A stretch of 64,000 nucleotides of DNA, from positions 186,001 to 250,000 of the forward strand of contig NZ_VEHL01000006.1 in the NCBI RefSeq assembly GCF_007679965.1. The letters are read 5' to 3'. Source of the DNA: Bordetella genomosp. 13. Lineage in GTDB: Bacteria; Pseudomonadota; Gammaproteobacteria; Burkholderiales; Burkholderiaceae_B. The notes below the pieces were generated by a model. The model was given only the letters and a program-made list of their open reading frames with translations, ran no database searches and was not told the origin of the DNA. The position numbers and the translations under genes are program-made. Shown here piece after piece: positions 15,940 to 24,200 of this stretch. The stretch's first letter is position 1, and every line of letters starts with the position of its first letter.

Positions 15940-15968
15940 AAGTTGGAGGTACGCGGGAGGATTTCAAG
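15940..15968 (-). promoter_or_regulatory. Sigma-32-like heat-shock promoter for the hsp20 pair
   Basis: On the minus strand CTTGAAA (15968-15962) is followed after 13 bases by CTCCAACTT (15948-15940), close to the sigma-32 pattern CTTGAAA-N13-17-CCCCATnT. The location, about 120 bases ahead of a heat shock gene, supports the call. The implied leader contains GC-rich hairpins. Confidence 0.65.
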
Positions 15969-16057
15969 AGGGCTTTTTTCAGAGCCCTTTCGGGACGCGC
16001 CCGGCCGCCCGGCGGCGCCGTCCCCGGACCTGGCGCGCTCGGCGGGCGCGGCGGCCC

Positions 16058-17083
16058 CTACTGCGCCACGCGGATCAGCAGCTTGCCGAAATTGCCGCCC
16101 TTGAGCATGCTCATGAAGGCGCGCGGCGCGTTCTCCAGGCCATCGACGACGTCCTGCGCGTAGCGGATGCTGCCATCGCGCACCAGCGGCGGCAGTTCCT
16201 CCAGGAACGCGCTGCGGTGCTGCTCCAGGTCGTAGTTGATGAAGCCGCGCAGGGTCAGGCGCTTGGACAGCACCGCGCGCATCAGCGCCGGCACGGTCAG
16301 GTCGCCGGGCTGGGTCGTGGTGCCGTTGTAGTCGGCGATCACGCCGCAAACCGGCACGCGCGCGAAGGTGTTCAGCAACGGCACCACCGCCTGCCACACC
16401 GCGCCGCCCACGTTCTCGAAATACACGTCGATGCCGTCGGGGCAGGCCTCGGCCAGCGCCTGCGGCAAGCCCGGCGCGCGATGGTCGATGACCGCGTCGA
16501 AGCCCAGCTGGTCGCGCACGTACGCGCACTTCTCGGGGCCGCCCGCGATGCCCACGGCACGCGCCCCGGCGCGCTGCGCCAGCTGCCCCACCAGCGAGCC
16601 GACGGGGCCGCTGGCGGCGGCCACGACGACGGTCTCGCCCTTGCGGGGCTGGCCGATCTCGCGCAGCCCCGCGAAGGCGGTGAACCCCGGCATGCCCAGC
16701 ACGCCCAGGCGCGTCTCGATGGGCGCCAGCGCGGGATCGATGCGGTGCACGCCCTTGCCGTCGGACAGTGCATGCGTGGTCCAGCCGCAGTGCGCCAGCA
16801 CGTGGTCCCCCGCCTGGAAGCCGTCCAGCCGCGACTGCACGACCTGCGCAACCACCTCGCCCACCATGGTGCCGCCCAGCGGCACGCTGGGCGCGTAGTT
16901 GCGCGCGGCGTTCATGCGGCCGCGCATGTAGGGGTCCAGGGACAGGTAGAGCGTGCGCAGCAGCATCTGACCCGGCCCGGGCTCGGGCACGTCGTGCGTT
17001 TCAAGACGGAAATCGGTGTCGACGGGTTCGCCGTCGGGATGCGCGGCCAGCACGATGCGGTGCGCGGCGGTCTGCTTGGGCAT
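16058..17083 (-). CDS. MDR-family NADP-dependent oxidoreductase, CurA/PTGR-like (341 aa)
   Basis: A medium-chain reductase without structural zinc, of the group that reduces alpha,beta-unsaturated carbonyls. Diagnostic elements are the N-terminal LSLDPYMRGRM, the nucleotide-binding AASGPVGSLVGQLAQ stretch, and the FENVGG motif after the Rossmann domain. The start at 17083 (MPKQTAAHRIVLAAHPDGEP) is supported by a GAGG site. Length matches the family (about 335-345). It is a single gene between the hsp20 pair and the cellulose operon; a role in detoxifying lipid-derived enals would fit the stress genes nearby but is inference. Confidence 0.93.
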   Translation of the reverse strand: MPKQTAAHRIVLAAHPDGEPVDTDFRLETHDVPEPGPGQMLLRTLYLSLDPYMRGRMNAARNYAPSVPLGGTMVGEVVAQVVQSRLDGFQAGDHVLAHCGWTTHALSDGKGVHRIDPALAPIETRLGVLGMPGFTAFAGLREIGQPRKGETVVVAAASGPVGSLVGQLAQRAGARAVGIAGGPEKCAYVRDQLGFDAVIDHRAPGLPQALAEACPDGIDVYFENVGGAVWQAVVPLLNTFARVPVCGVIADYNGTTTQPGDLTVPALMRAVLSKRLTLRGFINYDLEQHRSAFLEELPPLVRDGSIRYAQDVVDGLENAPRAFMSMLKGGNFGKLLIRVAQ

Positions 17084-17268
17084 GATGTCCTCGCGGGATA
17101 GAGGCCGCAGGGCGCAGGCGCGCGGCGCGGCTCGGGCGTGGACCATTATGCGGGCGTGGCGTGGCGCGCCACAAGCGGCGTGCCCGGGATAGCCCTGTCC
17201 GGTGCATCCGGCCCGTGATCCGTGGCCGTCCGGGCGCGCGGGGCCGCCCCGCCCGTGCGCCGAACCCG

Positions 17269-18396
17269 CTACTTCACCTGGACCGCGTCGGCATCCGCCA
17301 GCGGCGTCTGCAGGTCGCGCTCGTTGACTTCCCACACGATCAGCTTGGGTGGCGTCTTCGCATACGACGTACTGGCGAAATACGCCTGCGCTGCGCCGCC
17401 GAACATCCCGCCGTCGCGCGCGAAGTTGCCCACCGCGCCGCCCAGCGCCTGAGACAGCTGGGGGATGAAGTTGGACGTGCGCGAATACGAAGTCCCCAGC
17501 ACCGCCACGGTGGGCAGGCCCGCGTCGCCGAACAGATCGTCGGCGGACGTCGCGGCCTGCGCCTGGGCCGTGTAGACGTGCTCCTGCACGATCTCGCCCT
17601 TGGGCTGCCAGTCGGCCGGCAGCCAGTCCAGGCCCGCCAGGCGCACCAGGTCGCCCTGGCGCGGTGCCTGGAGCTTGGCCTGGACCGTGTAGGCCGCGGG
17701 CTGCAAGGGTGTGCCCAGCGCCTTGATGCGTTGCGCGATGGCCTGCGCGGCGGCGCCCGCGCCCGCCTCGTTCCAGTGCGTGTCGGTGCGCAGGTAGGCA
17801 TCGCCCGGGACGCCCTGCAGCGCGGGGGTCAGGTCCACCACCGGCACGCCCCGGGCGGTCAGGCGTGCGATCCAGTCGGTGGCGCGCGCCTGCAATTCAG
17901 CGGGGCGGTGCAGGCCGCACAGATGCTCGGATTCGATGCGCGTCTTGTCGGGCACCACGGCCACCAGCAGGCCGATGCCGTGCTTGCCCAGCGCCTGCTG
18001 GACCCGCGCCACCGTGGCCGCGCGGGCCTGCGCGTGGAGCGCCGCATCGCGGTGTACCAGGAGCTCGTCGCGCAGGAACAGCCAGCCGTCGCAGCCCTGG
18101 CGCACGCGCGGCCCCAGGTCGCGCAGCGTCAGCCAACCCAGCCCGCGTTGCAGCCGCGCGGCCTCGGCAGTCAGCGGCGCGTCGGACATGTGATGCGCGA
18201 TGTCGCGCATCACGGTTCCGTCCAGCACGCGGTCCAGCGACGGGTTGTCGCGCATCAGCTGCATGTTCTGCGCCAGCACGCCCCAGCCGTTGGAGACGAA
18301 GCCCGCGGCCAGGAACGCGATCAGGCCCACCGCGGCCAGCTTGCTGGTGCGCGTCGCGGGAGCGTAGGGCGGCGTGGTGTTGGTGGTGGCGTTCAT
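17269..18396 (-). CDS. wssI: AlgJ/AlgX-like cellulose O-acetylation protein, WssI type (375 aa)
   Basis: The last gene of the cellulose operon. One membrane segment (about 19-40) anchors a periplasmic SGNH-like domain. The AlgJ/AlgX signature is clear: RTDTHWNEAGA supplies the Asp-His pair and VAVLGTSYSRTSNF supplies the serine. In alginate and in the Pseudomonas Wss system such proteins take part in moving acetyl groups onto the polymer in the periplasm. The upstream neighbour is an AlgI-type acyl-exporter, 13 bases away. Because the genes follow bcsC directly and no alginate polymerase is present, cellulose is the probable acceptor. Confidence 0.88.
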   Translation of the reverse strand: MNATTNTTPPYAPATRTSKLAAVGLIAFLAAGFVSNGWGVLAQNMQLMRDNPSLDRVLDGTVMRDIAHHMSDAPLTAEAARLQRGLGWLTLRDLGPRVRQGCDGWLFLRDELLVHRDAALHAQARAATVARVQQALGKHGIGLLVAVVPDKTRIESEHLCGLHRPAELQARATDWIARLTARGVPVVDLTPALQGVPGDAYLRTDTHWNEAGAGAAAQAIAQRIKALGTPLQPAAYTVQAKLQAPRQGDLVRLAGLDWLPADWQPKGEIVQEHVYTAQAQAATSADDLFGDAGLPTVAVLGTSYSRTSNFIPQLSQALGGAVGNFARDGGMFGGAAQAYFASTSYAKTPPKLIVWEVNERDLQTPLADADAVQVK

Positions 18397-18409
18397 CGGG
18401 CGGGACCGG

Positions 18410-19819
18410 TCAGAACTGGAAGTAGAGGAAGGGCACGGCGCCGCGCGCCGAGATCAGGCCGAACGACAGCAGGAAGCCCGCCAGCGGCCAGGCGGACCGC
18501 CACAGCTGGCGCAGGTGCGTGTCGGGCCGGCTGGCCCACCACGGGTGCATGGCCGGCAGGATCACGCAGACAATGCCCAACGCGGCGGCCAGCGCATGCA
18601 CGGGCCGCACGATCACGGCCAACGCGTCGGACAGGCCGATGCCGTTCAGGCCGAACTGCCCGCGATACATGTTCAACGCGGACTCGAAGCCCACCGCGCG
18701 GAACAGCGTCCAGGCCAGCATCACGAACAGCAGCGTCAGCACGTGCGACAGCCAGCGCGGCACGGCGGGCAGGCCTCCCTCGTTCCAGGCGCGCGCCACG
18801 GCCAGCGCCAGGCCGTGCGCGATGCCCCACAGCAGGAAGTTCCAGCTGTCGCCGCCGTGCCACAGGCCGGCGATGGCCATGGTCAGCAGCAGGTTGCGGT
18901 ACGTGGCCCAGCGGCCGCCGCGGTTGCCGCCCATGGGGATGTACAGGTAATCGCGGATCCAGCTGGACAGCGAAAGATGCCAGCGCCGCCAGAAGTCCTG
19001 GATGCTGCGCGCCAGGTACGGGTTGTCGAAGTTCTCGGGAAAATGGAAGCCCAGCATCTGCCCCAGGCCGATGGCCATGGCGCTGTAGCCGGCGAAGTCG
19101 AAGAACAGCTGCAGCGTATAGGCGCCGCATCCCAGCCACGCGTCGGCCAGCGTGGGATCGGGCAATGCGAAGGCGGCGTCCACCAGCGGCGCCAGCGTAT
19201 CGGCCACCAGCACCTTCATGCTGACGCCGATCATGAAGCGGCGCGCGCCCGACGCGAAGCCGGCCCAGTCGACCAGCCGCGATTCCAGTTCGCGCTTGAC
19301 CCACTGGTAGCGGATGATGGGGCCGGCGATCAGGTGCACGAACATGGCCTGGTAGGCGCCGTAGCTGATGAAGCTGCGGTCGGCCGGCACCGTGCGGCGC
19401 TGCACGTCGATCAGGTACGAGACCGATTGCAGCACGATGAAGGACAGCCCGATGGGCAGCACCACGCGCTGCCATTCGATGGGCATCGCGCCCATCATCT
19501 CGCCAACATGGCTGGCGCTTTCCACGACGATGTTGGCGTACTTGAACCAGCACAGCGTCGCCACGTTGATGACGATGAACACGGCCAGCCGTTGCTTGCG
19601 CCCGCGGTCGGTCCGCGCGCCCTCGATGGCCATGCCGCCGATCCAGCCCAGCGCCGTCAGCGCGATGAACAGCAGCAGGTAGATCGGGCTCCACCAGCCG
19701 TAGAAGATCCAGCTGGACACAAGCAGGATGGCGTTGCGGTGCCGCGGCGCGCCCAGCGCGTACACGAGCAGGAACGCCGGCAGGAACAGCGTCAGGAATT
19801 CCAGCGATGCGAAGACCAT
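18410..19819 (-). CDS. wssH: MBOAT-family acetyl transferase/exporter, AlgI/WssH type (469 aa)
   Basis: A polytopic inner-membrane O-acyltransferase expected to carry acetyl groups across the membrane for cellulose acetylation. About ten hydrophobic segments are visible. MBOAT hallmarks include FVHLIAGPIIRY, DFAGYSAMAIGLG, the WRRWHLSLSSWIRDYLYIP stretch and the catalytic His in GLWHGGDSWNFLLWG (near residue 320). Length matches AlgI (about 470-520). The start at 19819 follows the typical AlgI N-terminus (MVFASLEFLTLFLPAFL). It lies between the AlgF-like and AlgJ-like genes. Confidence 0.93.
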   Translation of the reverse strand: MVFASLEFLTLFLPAFLLVYALGAPRHRNAILLVSSWIFYGWWSPIYLLLFIALTALGWIGGMAIEGARTDRGRKQRLAVFIVINVATLCWFKYANIVVESASHVGEMMGAMPIEWQRVVLPIGLSFIVLQSVSYLIDVQRRTVPADRSFISYGAYQAMFVHLIAGPIIRYQWVKRELESRLVDWAGFASGARRFMIGVSMKVLVADTLAPLVDAAFALPDPTLADAWLGCGAYTLQLFFDFAGYSAMAIGLGQMLGFHFPENFDNPYLARSIQDFWRRWHLSLSSWIRDYLYIPMGGNRGGRWATYRNLLLTMAIAGLWHGGDSWNFLLWGIAHGLALAVARAWNEGGLPAVPRWLSHVLTLLFVMLAWTLFRAVGFESALNMYRGQFGLNGIGLSDALAVIVRPVHALAAALGIVCVILPAMHPWWASRPDTHLRQLWRSAWPLAGFLLSFGLISARGAVPFLYFQF

Positions 19820-19840
19820 GGAAGCGGCGGCGGGACGGTA

Positions 19841-20515
19841 TCAGTTCGCCAGGGCGTCGACGGCGCGCAGCAGCCGCGGCCCCTGGGTGGAAGGCAGCAG
19901 GAAGACTGTGTAGCGCTCGCCGGCCTGCAGCGTGCCGAGGTCCAGCGGCTGGCCGGCGGGCTTGCCGCCGCACGACGGCTGCACGGACAGGGCCACGGGA
20001 TTGATCTGGCGGCGCGCCACCGCGCCGTCGGCCACGCGTTCGAAGATGGCCACGTTGCGGCCCGCCGCCAGCAGGCCGGCGTCCGCGCAGCCGGCATCCA
20101 GGTTGTAGAAGCCCAGCGATGCCTTCAGCGAATTGAAGTCGTCGGGCTGTTCGCGCAGCGTGACGGCGCGCAAGGCGCCGTCCGCGGCCGGCACGCCCAC
20201 CACCGTGGCGAACTCGCCGGGCTGCACGGTGACCGACACGACCTGCTTGGCCGAACCGCTGGTCAGCGTGCCCTGCAATGCCGATCCGGCGCGCACCGGC
20301 AGGAAGTTCGAGGCCGGCGACTTGTCGTCCAGTGTGATGCGTGCCTTCGAGCCGCTGGCGCTGACCTCCATCGACGCCGTGCCGCCGTTGACGAAGCGCA
20401 GGAACGAAGCATCCTGCGCGGGGCCGGTTTCGTACAGCTCCATCTGCGCGGCGTGCGAGGCGCCTTGCGCGGCCAGCAGCAGGGCGGCAAGCGCCAGGAA
20501 GGGAGTTCGCTTCAT
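19841..20515 (-). CDS. wssG: AlgF-like periplasmic acetylation protein, WssG type (224 aa)
   Basis: A secreted periplasmic protein with a clear signal peptide (MKRTPFLALAALLLAAQGAS, cleaved after HAA or HA). The mature part resembles AlgF: an N-terminal domain starting QMELYETGPAQDASFLRFVN and a second beta-rich domain with LGFYNLDAGCADAGLL. Two cysteines (ADAGC/GCADAG region and PSCGG) could pair. AlgF is needed for alginate acetylation without being the catalyst itself; WssG has the same place in acetylated-cellulose operons. The ribosome site is weak. It lies between the SGNH-like gene and the MBOAT gene. Confidence 0.82.
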   Translation of the reverse strand: MKRTPFLALAALLLAAQGASHAAQMELYETGPAQDASFLRFVNGGTASMEVSASGSKARITLDDKSPASNFLPVRAGSALQGTLTSGSAKQVVSVTVQPGEFATVVGVPAADGALRAVTLREQPDDFNSLKASLGFYNLDAGCADAGLLAAGRNVAIFERVADGAVARRQINPVALSVQPSCGGKPAGQPLDLGTLQAGERYTVFLLPSTQGPRLLRAVDALAN

Positions 20516-20534
20516 GGTGTCGGGATTCCGTGTC

Positions 20535-21197
20535 TCAGCGCTTCTGCAAAGCCTTCACGGCGGGCAGGTCGACCAGGCGATTGGAGATTGCGTCGCCCCA
20601 CGCCTTGTAGCCGGTGTTGGTGTAATGCTGGCCGTCGGTGGTGGGCCACTGGCCCTGCTTGGAGAACGGCAGCGAATCGATGTAGGCGCACGGCGAGACG
20701 TTGCTGTTCAGGAAGGCCGACATCTGCTGCACGCGCGGGAAGTTCTTCTGGTACTTGCCGCCTTCGGTGCCCCAGCTCGGACCGACCCATACGCACGCGG
20801 TGTTGGTGGCGGCGATGGCCTTGGTCAGGCTGGTGGTCTGCTGCCACACCCAGGTCTTGGGAAACGACGGGTTGGTGTAGCCCGCCATCGTGTCGCCCAG
20901 CACCACGATGACCAGGTTCGGCTTGTAGGTGGCGATCAGCTCGCTGATGGGCGTGGTCTTGGCGTCGCCGCTGCGCAGCGTGATCTGGCCCTTGCCGACG
21001 CGCTCGGCACCGCCGCAGGTGCCCGGCGTGACCTTGGTCCAGTCGCCGGCGTTGCTGCCGCACACGCCGATGGTGCGCACCTCGGCGCCCTGGCTGATCA
21101 GGTCGTCGTGCAGCGTGGTGATGAGATAGCCGGGAGCGCCCAGATGGCTGTCGCCGATCATCAGGATGCTCATTCCGGCAAGCACGGTAGCCAACAT
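20535..21197 (-). CDS. wssF: SGNH/GDSL-like protein of the cellulose acetylation module, WssF type (220 aa)
   Basis: An SGNH-fold esterase or acyltransferase candidate. The GDSH block (residues 15-18) supplies the serine, GDTMAGYTN is a later conserved block, and TDGQHYTNTGY supplies the Asp-x2-His pair. The ribosome site AGGAG is good. Because the GDSH motif begins at residue 15 there is no room for a normal cleavable signal peptide, which is odd for a partner of periplasmic acetylation proteins; the short hydrophobic MLATVLAGMSILM might act as an uncleaved signal. It directly follows bcsC (34-base gap) and precedes the AlgF-like gene, matching wssF in the Wss order. Confidence 0.78.
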   Translation of the reverse strand: MLATVLAGMSILMIGDSHLGAPGYLITTLHDDLISQGAEVRTIGVCGSNAGDWTKVTPGTCGGAERVGKGQITLRSGDAKTTPISELIATYKPNLVIVVLGDTMAGYTNPSFPKTWVWQQTTSLTKAIAATNTACVWVGPSWGTEGGKYQKNFPRVQQMSAFLNSNVSPCAYIDSLPFSKQGQWPTTDGQHYTNTGYKAWGDAISNRLVDLPAVKALQKR

Positions 21198-21231
21198 TTG
21201 CGTTACTCCTAAAACGTGTCGCGGCGCGCGG

Positions 21232-24200
21232 TCAGCGCGAATACGGCGATTGGAACGGGACGACGGGCAGGTCCATGGGACGCGTCATCGGATACAGGGC
21301 ATATCGCAGGTACAGGCCGCCGGCCCATTGGCGGTAATCGGTGGCGTTGTCCAGGCCGAGCGTTCCACCCATGAACAGGTTTCTCGTCAGCTGGTACTCG
21401 GCCGCGCCGGACAGGCTGTAGCCGATGCCGGTCTTGGATTGGCCGTCGTACACGGGCTGGCCCACGTTGAAGCCCTGGCCCTGGGCCACCGCCATGCCGG
21501 CCGCCGCGGCGTTCTGCAGCAGGCTGCTGGTGGGGAAGTAGTCGGCGTCGTCTTCCTTGAAGTGCTGGATGCCGACCGAGCCCTGCAGCTTGTAGCTGAA
21601 ACGGCCCGCGCGCTGCGCCCAGGTCACCGGCAGGCTCAGCGCGTAGAACTGCTGCGGGCTGAAGTAGCCGCCATGGCCATAAGTGAAGTAGCGCTGGTTG
21701 TTGTCGTAGAAGATGGCGCCGACGTTGACGCCCGTGCTCAGCATGCGGTCCGGATCGTTGATCACGCGCCAGTAGGCGCCGGTGCCGACCTCGGTGCGCG
21801 AGTTCGACTCGACGTTGTGGCCCAGCAGCTTGTGCCACGAGCCGTACGCATAGGCGCCCACGTTGTTCTCTTCCAGGCCGATCTGGCCGGACAGGCCATT
21901 GGCGGTGACGGCGCCCCAGGTGTCGTCCACGCCGCCATCGGCCACGCCCAGCGTGCGCAGGCCGGTGTTCAGGCGCGGATCGCGCACGCCGGCATACGAC
22001 ACCACGCTGTCGGTCACGGCGCGGCGCGAGGCGTTCACGTTGTACCAGCCGTTGGCGCCCACCGTGCCGCTGAGCTTCACGCCGCCGATCACGTTGGTGC
22101 GTTCGAAGCCCAGCGGCGTGGTGCCGATGTCGGCGGCCAGGCCGCGCGTCTCGTAGCCGATGGACGCGCCGACGCCGCGGTCGCGCAGCGACCGGACCGG
22201 GCCCGAATTGCCCGTCAGTTCCGCGGCGCTGGATACGGGACCGCCGCCGAAGCGGCTGTTCTTGTAGTAGTCGCCGCCCAGCGTGCCGGCATCGACGTTC
22301 ACCGGCGTGGCGTTCAGCACCAGCTTGCCATCGCCCACCGGCATGCGCGCCTCGACCGGGGCCTCGATGGTGGTCATGCGGCTCAGCCCGGCCTCGCCGT
22401 TGTTCGGGCGCACGAAGACGCCGGCGCGGATCTCGGGACTGCGCTCCTGGCGGATCTCGTCCAGCTCGTTCTGCAGCGTCGACGGTGCCGCCGCGGCGAC
22501 CCTCGATCCGTTCGAGGAGGGTTCGGCCACGGGCGCGGGCTCGGCGGCGTAGGCGCCCGCGGGTTGCGCCGGCATGCCGCCACGCGCGGCGGGCACGGCC
22601 ACGGCGCCGATGGCCGACGGACCGACCACCGGCGCGGCGGTGGCCGTGCGCGAGCGGGGGGCCTGCGCGGCGGCGACGGGCGCGACCGGCGGCACCGGCA
22701 TGGCGGCGGCATTCGCGGCGGGGTAATCGCGGGCGTACGGGGCATTGGCGCCGGAAGCGCTGGACGCACCGGTCGCGACCGCGTAGGTCGCGACGGCCGG
22801 TGCGGCCTGCGGCACGGGTTCGCCCAACGCGTCGCCCAGCACCTGGGCGGAACGCGCCGACTGCGTGCGCTGGCCGGGACGGCCCACGAAGGGATTGTCG
22901 GACGGGGCGGCACGGCCCGCGCCGGCAGCGGCCATGGCAGGCGCGCCGCGCTTGTCCTGCGCGGCGATGGCCGCGGCGTACAGCTCGGCGGCCCGCCCCG
23001 TCTTGCCCTGGGCGCGGTACAGGCGCGCGGCGCTGGCCAGGATGTCCGGGTCGTCCGGCGCGATCGCCAGGGCATTGTTCAGCGAGCGCTCGGCATAGCG
23101 CCAGTCGTTCAATTGCGCGGCCACGTTGGCGGCGCCTATCTGCAGCTGCGCGTTGTCGGGCTCGCGCTCCAGCAGCTTGCGGTAGATGTCCAGTGCCTTC
23201 TCGCGATCGCCGCCGGCGGCGTACATGCGCGCCAGCGCGCCCTGCGCCAGCGTGTCGTTGGGCCGTTGCTTCAGCACCGGCGACAGCATGTCGTACGCCG
23301 CCACCAGATCGCCCCGCTCGCGCAGGCGGTCCGCCTGGCGCACGGTGTACAGGCGCACCAGGTCGTCGAAGGCGGCGCGCTGGCTGGCGCTCATCGAGCG
23401 CGGCTGCAGGCGGCGCAGCACGCCGGCCACCTCGACGTCCTGGCCGGCCTTCAGCAGCAGGCCGGCATACGGCAGCAGCACGTCGGTGGCGGGCTCGGCG
23501 CCGGACACCATCGGACGCAGCAGCGCCAGGCCACGCGACGTGTCGCCGGCATCGACGTAGGCCTGGCCGATCGTGCCCAGCAGTTCGGGATCCTGCGCGG
23601 CGGCGGGCTCCAGGCTGGCCAGCAGCGCGCGCGCCTGGTCGGGCTGGCCCGCGCGGGCCATGGCGGACGCCTGGCCGGCCTGCGTCTGCACCCAGAGGCG
23701 GCGTTCGAGCGATTGCATCTCGGCCGTGCGGGACTGCTGCGGCACGCGCGACAGCGTGGCGTAGGCCTTGGCCGACTGGCCGCGTTCGGCCGACACCAGC
23801 GCGCTGGTGTAGAGCGCGTCGGCCATGTCGGGATTGGTTTCGAGCAGCCCGTCCACCACGCGCTGCGCCTCGGTGTCGGCGCCGGTGCGCAGCAGCAGGC
23901 GCGCCAGTTCATAGCGCAGCCAGGGATTGGTGGAATCGTTGCTGACGGCGTCCTCGAGCAGCTGCTGCGCGCGGGCGGCATCGCCGCGCTGGTCGGCGGC
24001 GCGGGCCTGACCGGCCGCCACCGCGGCGCGCAGGCGGGTCACGTCGCCGACGTCGGCAGCCTGCTCGGGTCCCATCGATTGCACCAGCGCCATGGCCTCT
24101 TCGGGCCGGCCGCTCTGCGCCAGCACGCTGACCAGGCCGCGCATGGCCTCGGGATCGTTGCGATGGCGCGCCAGCACGGCGCGGAAGGTGCGCTCCGCGC

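Noticed and set aside
15962..15997. Terminator made by the AGGGCT/AGCCCT inverted repeat
   Set aside because: The stem is only six bases and neither strand has a T-run directly after it; the same bases are better explained as sequence upstream of the heat-shock promoter.
17269..20515. Alginate biosynthesis cluster, because of AlgF-, AlgI- and AlgJ-like genes
   Set aside because: No alginate polymerase, epimerase or lyase is present and the genes continue directly from bcsC, so they fit the cellulose acetylation module.
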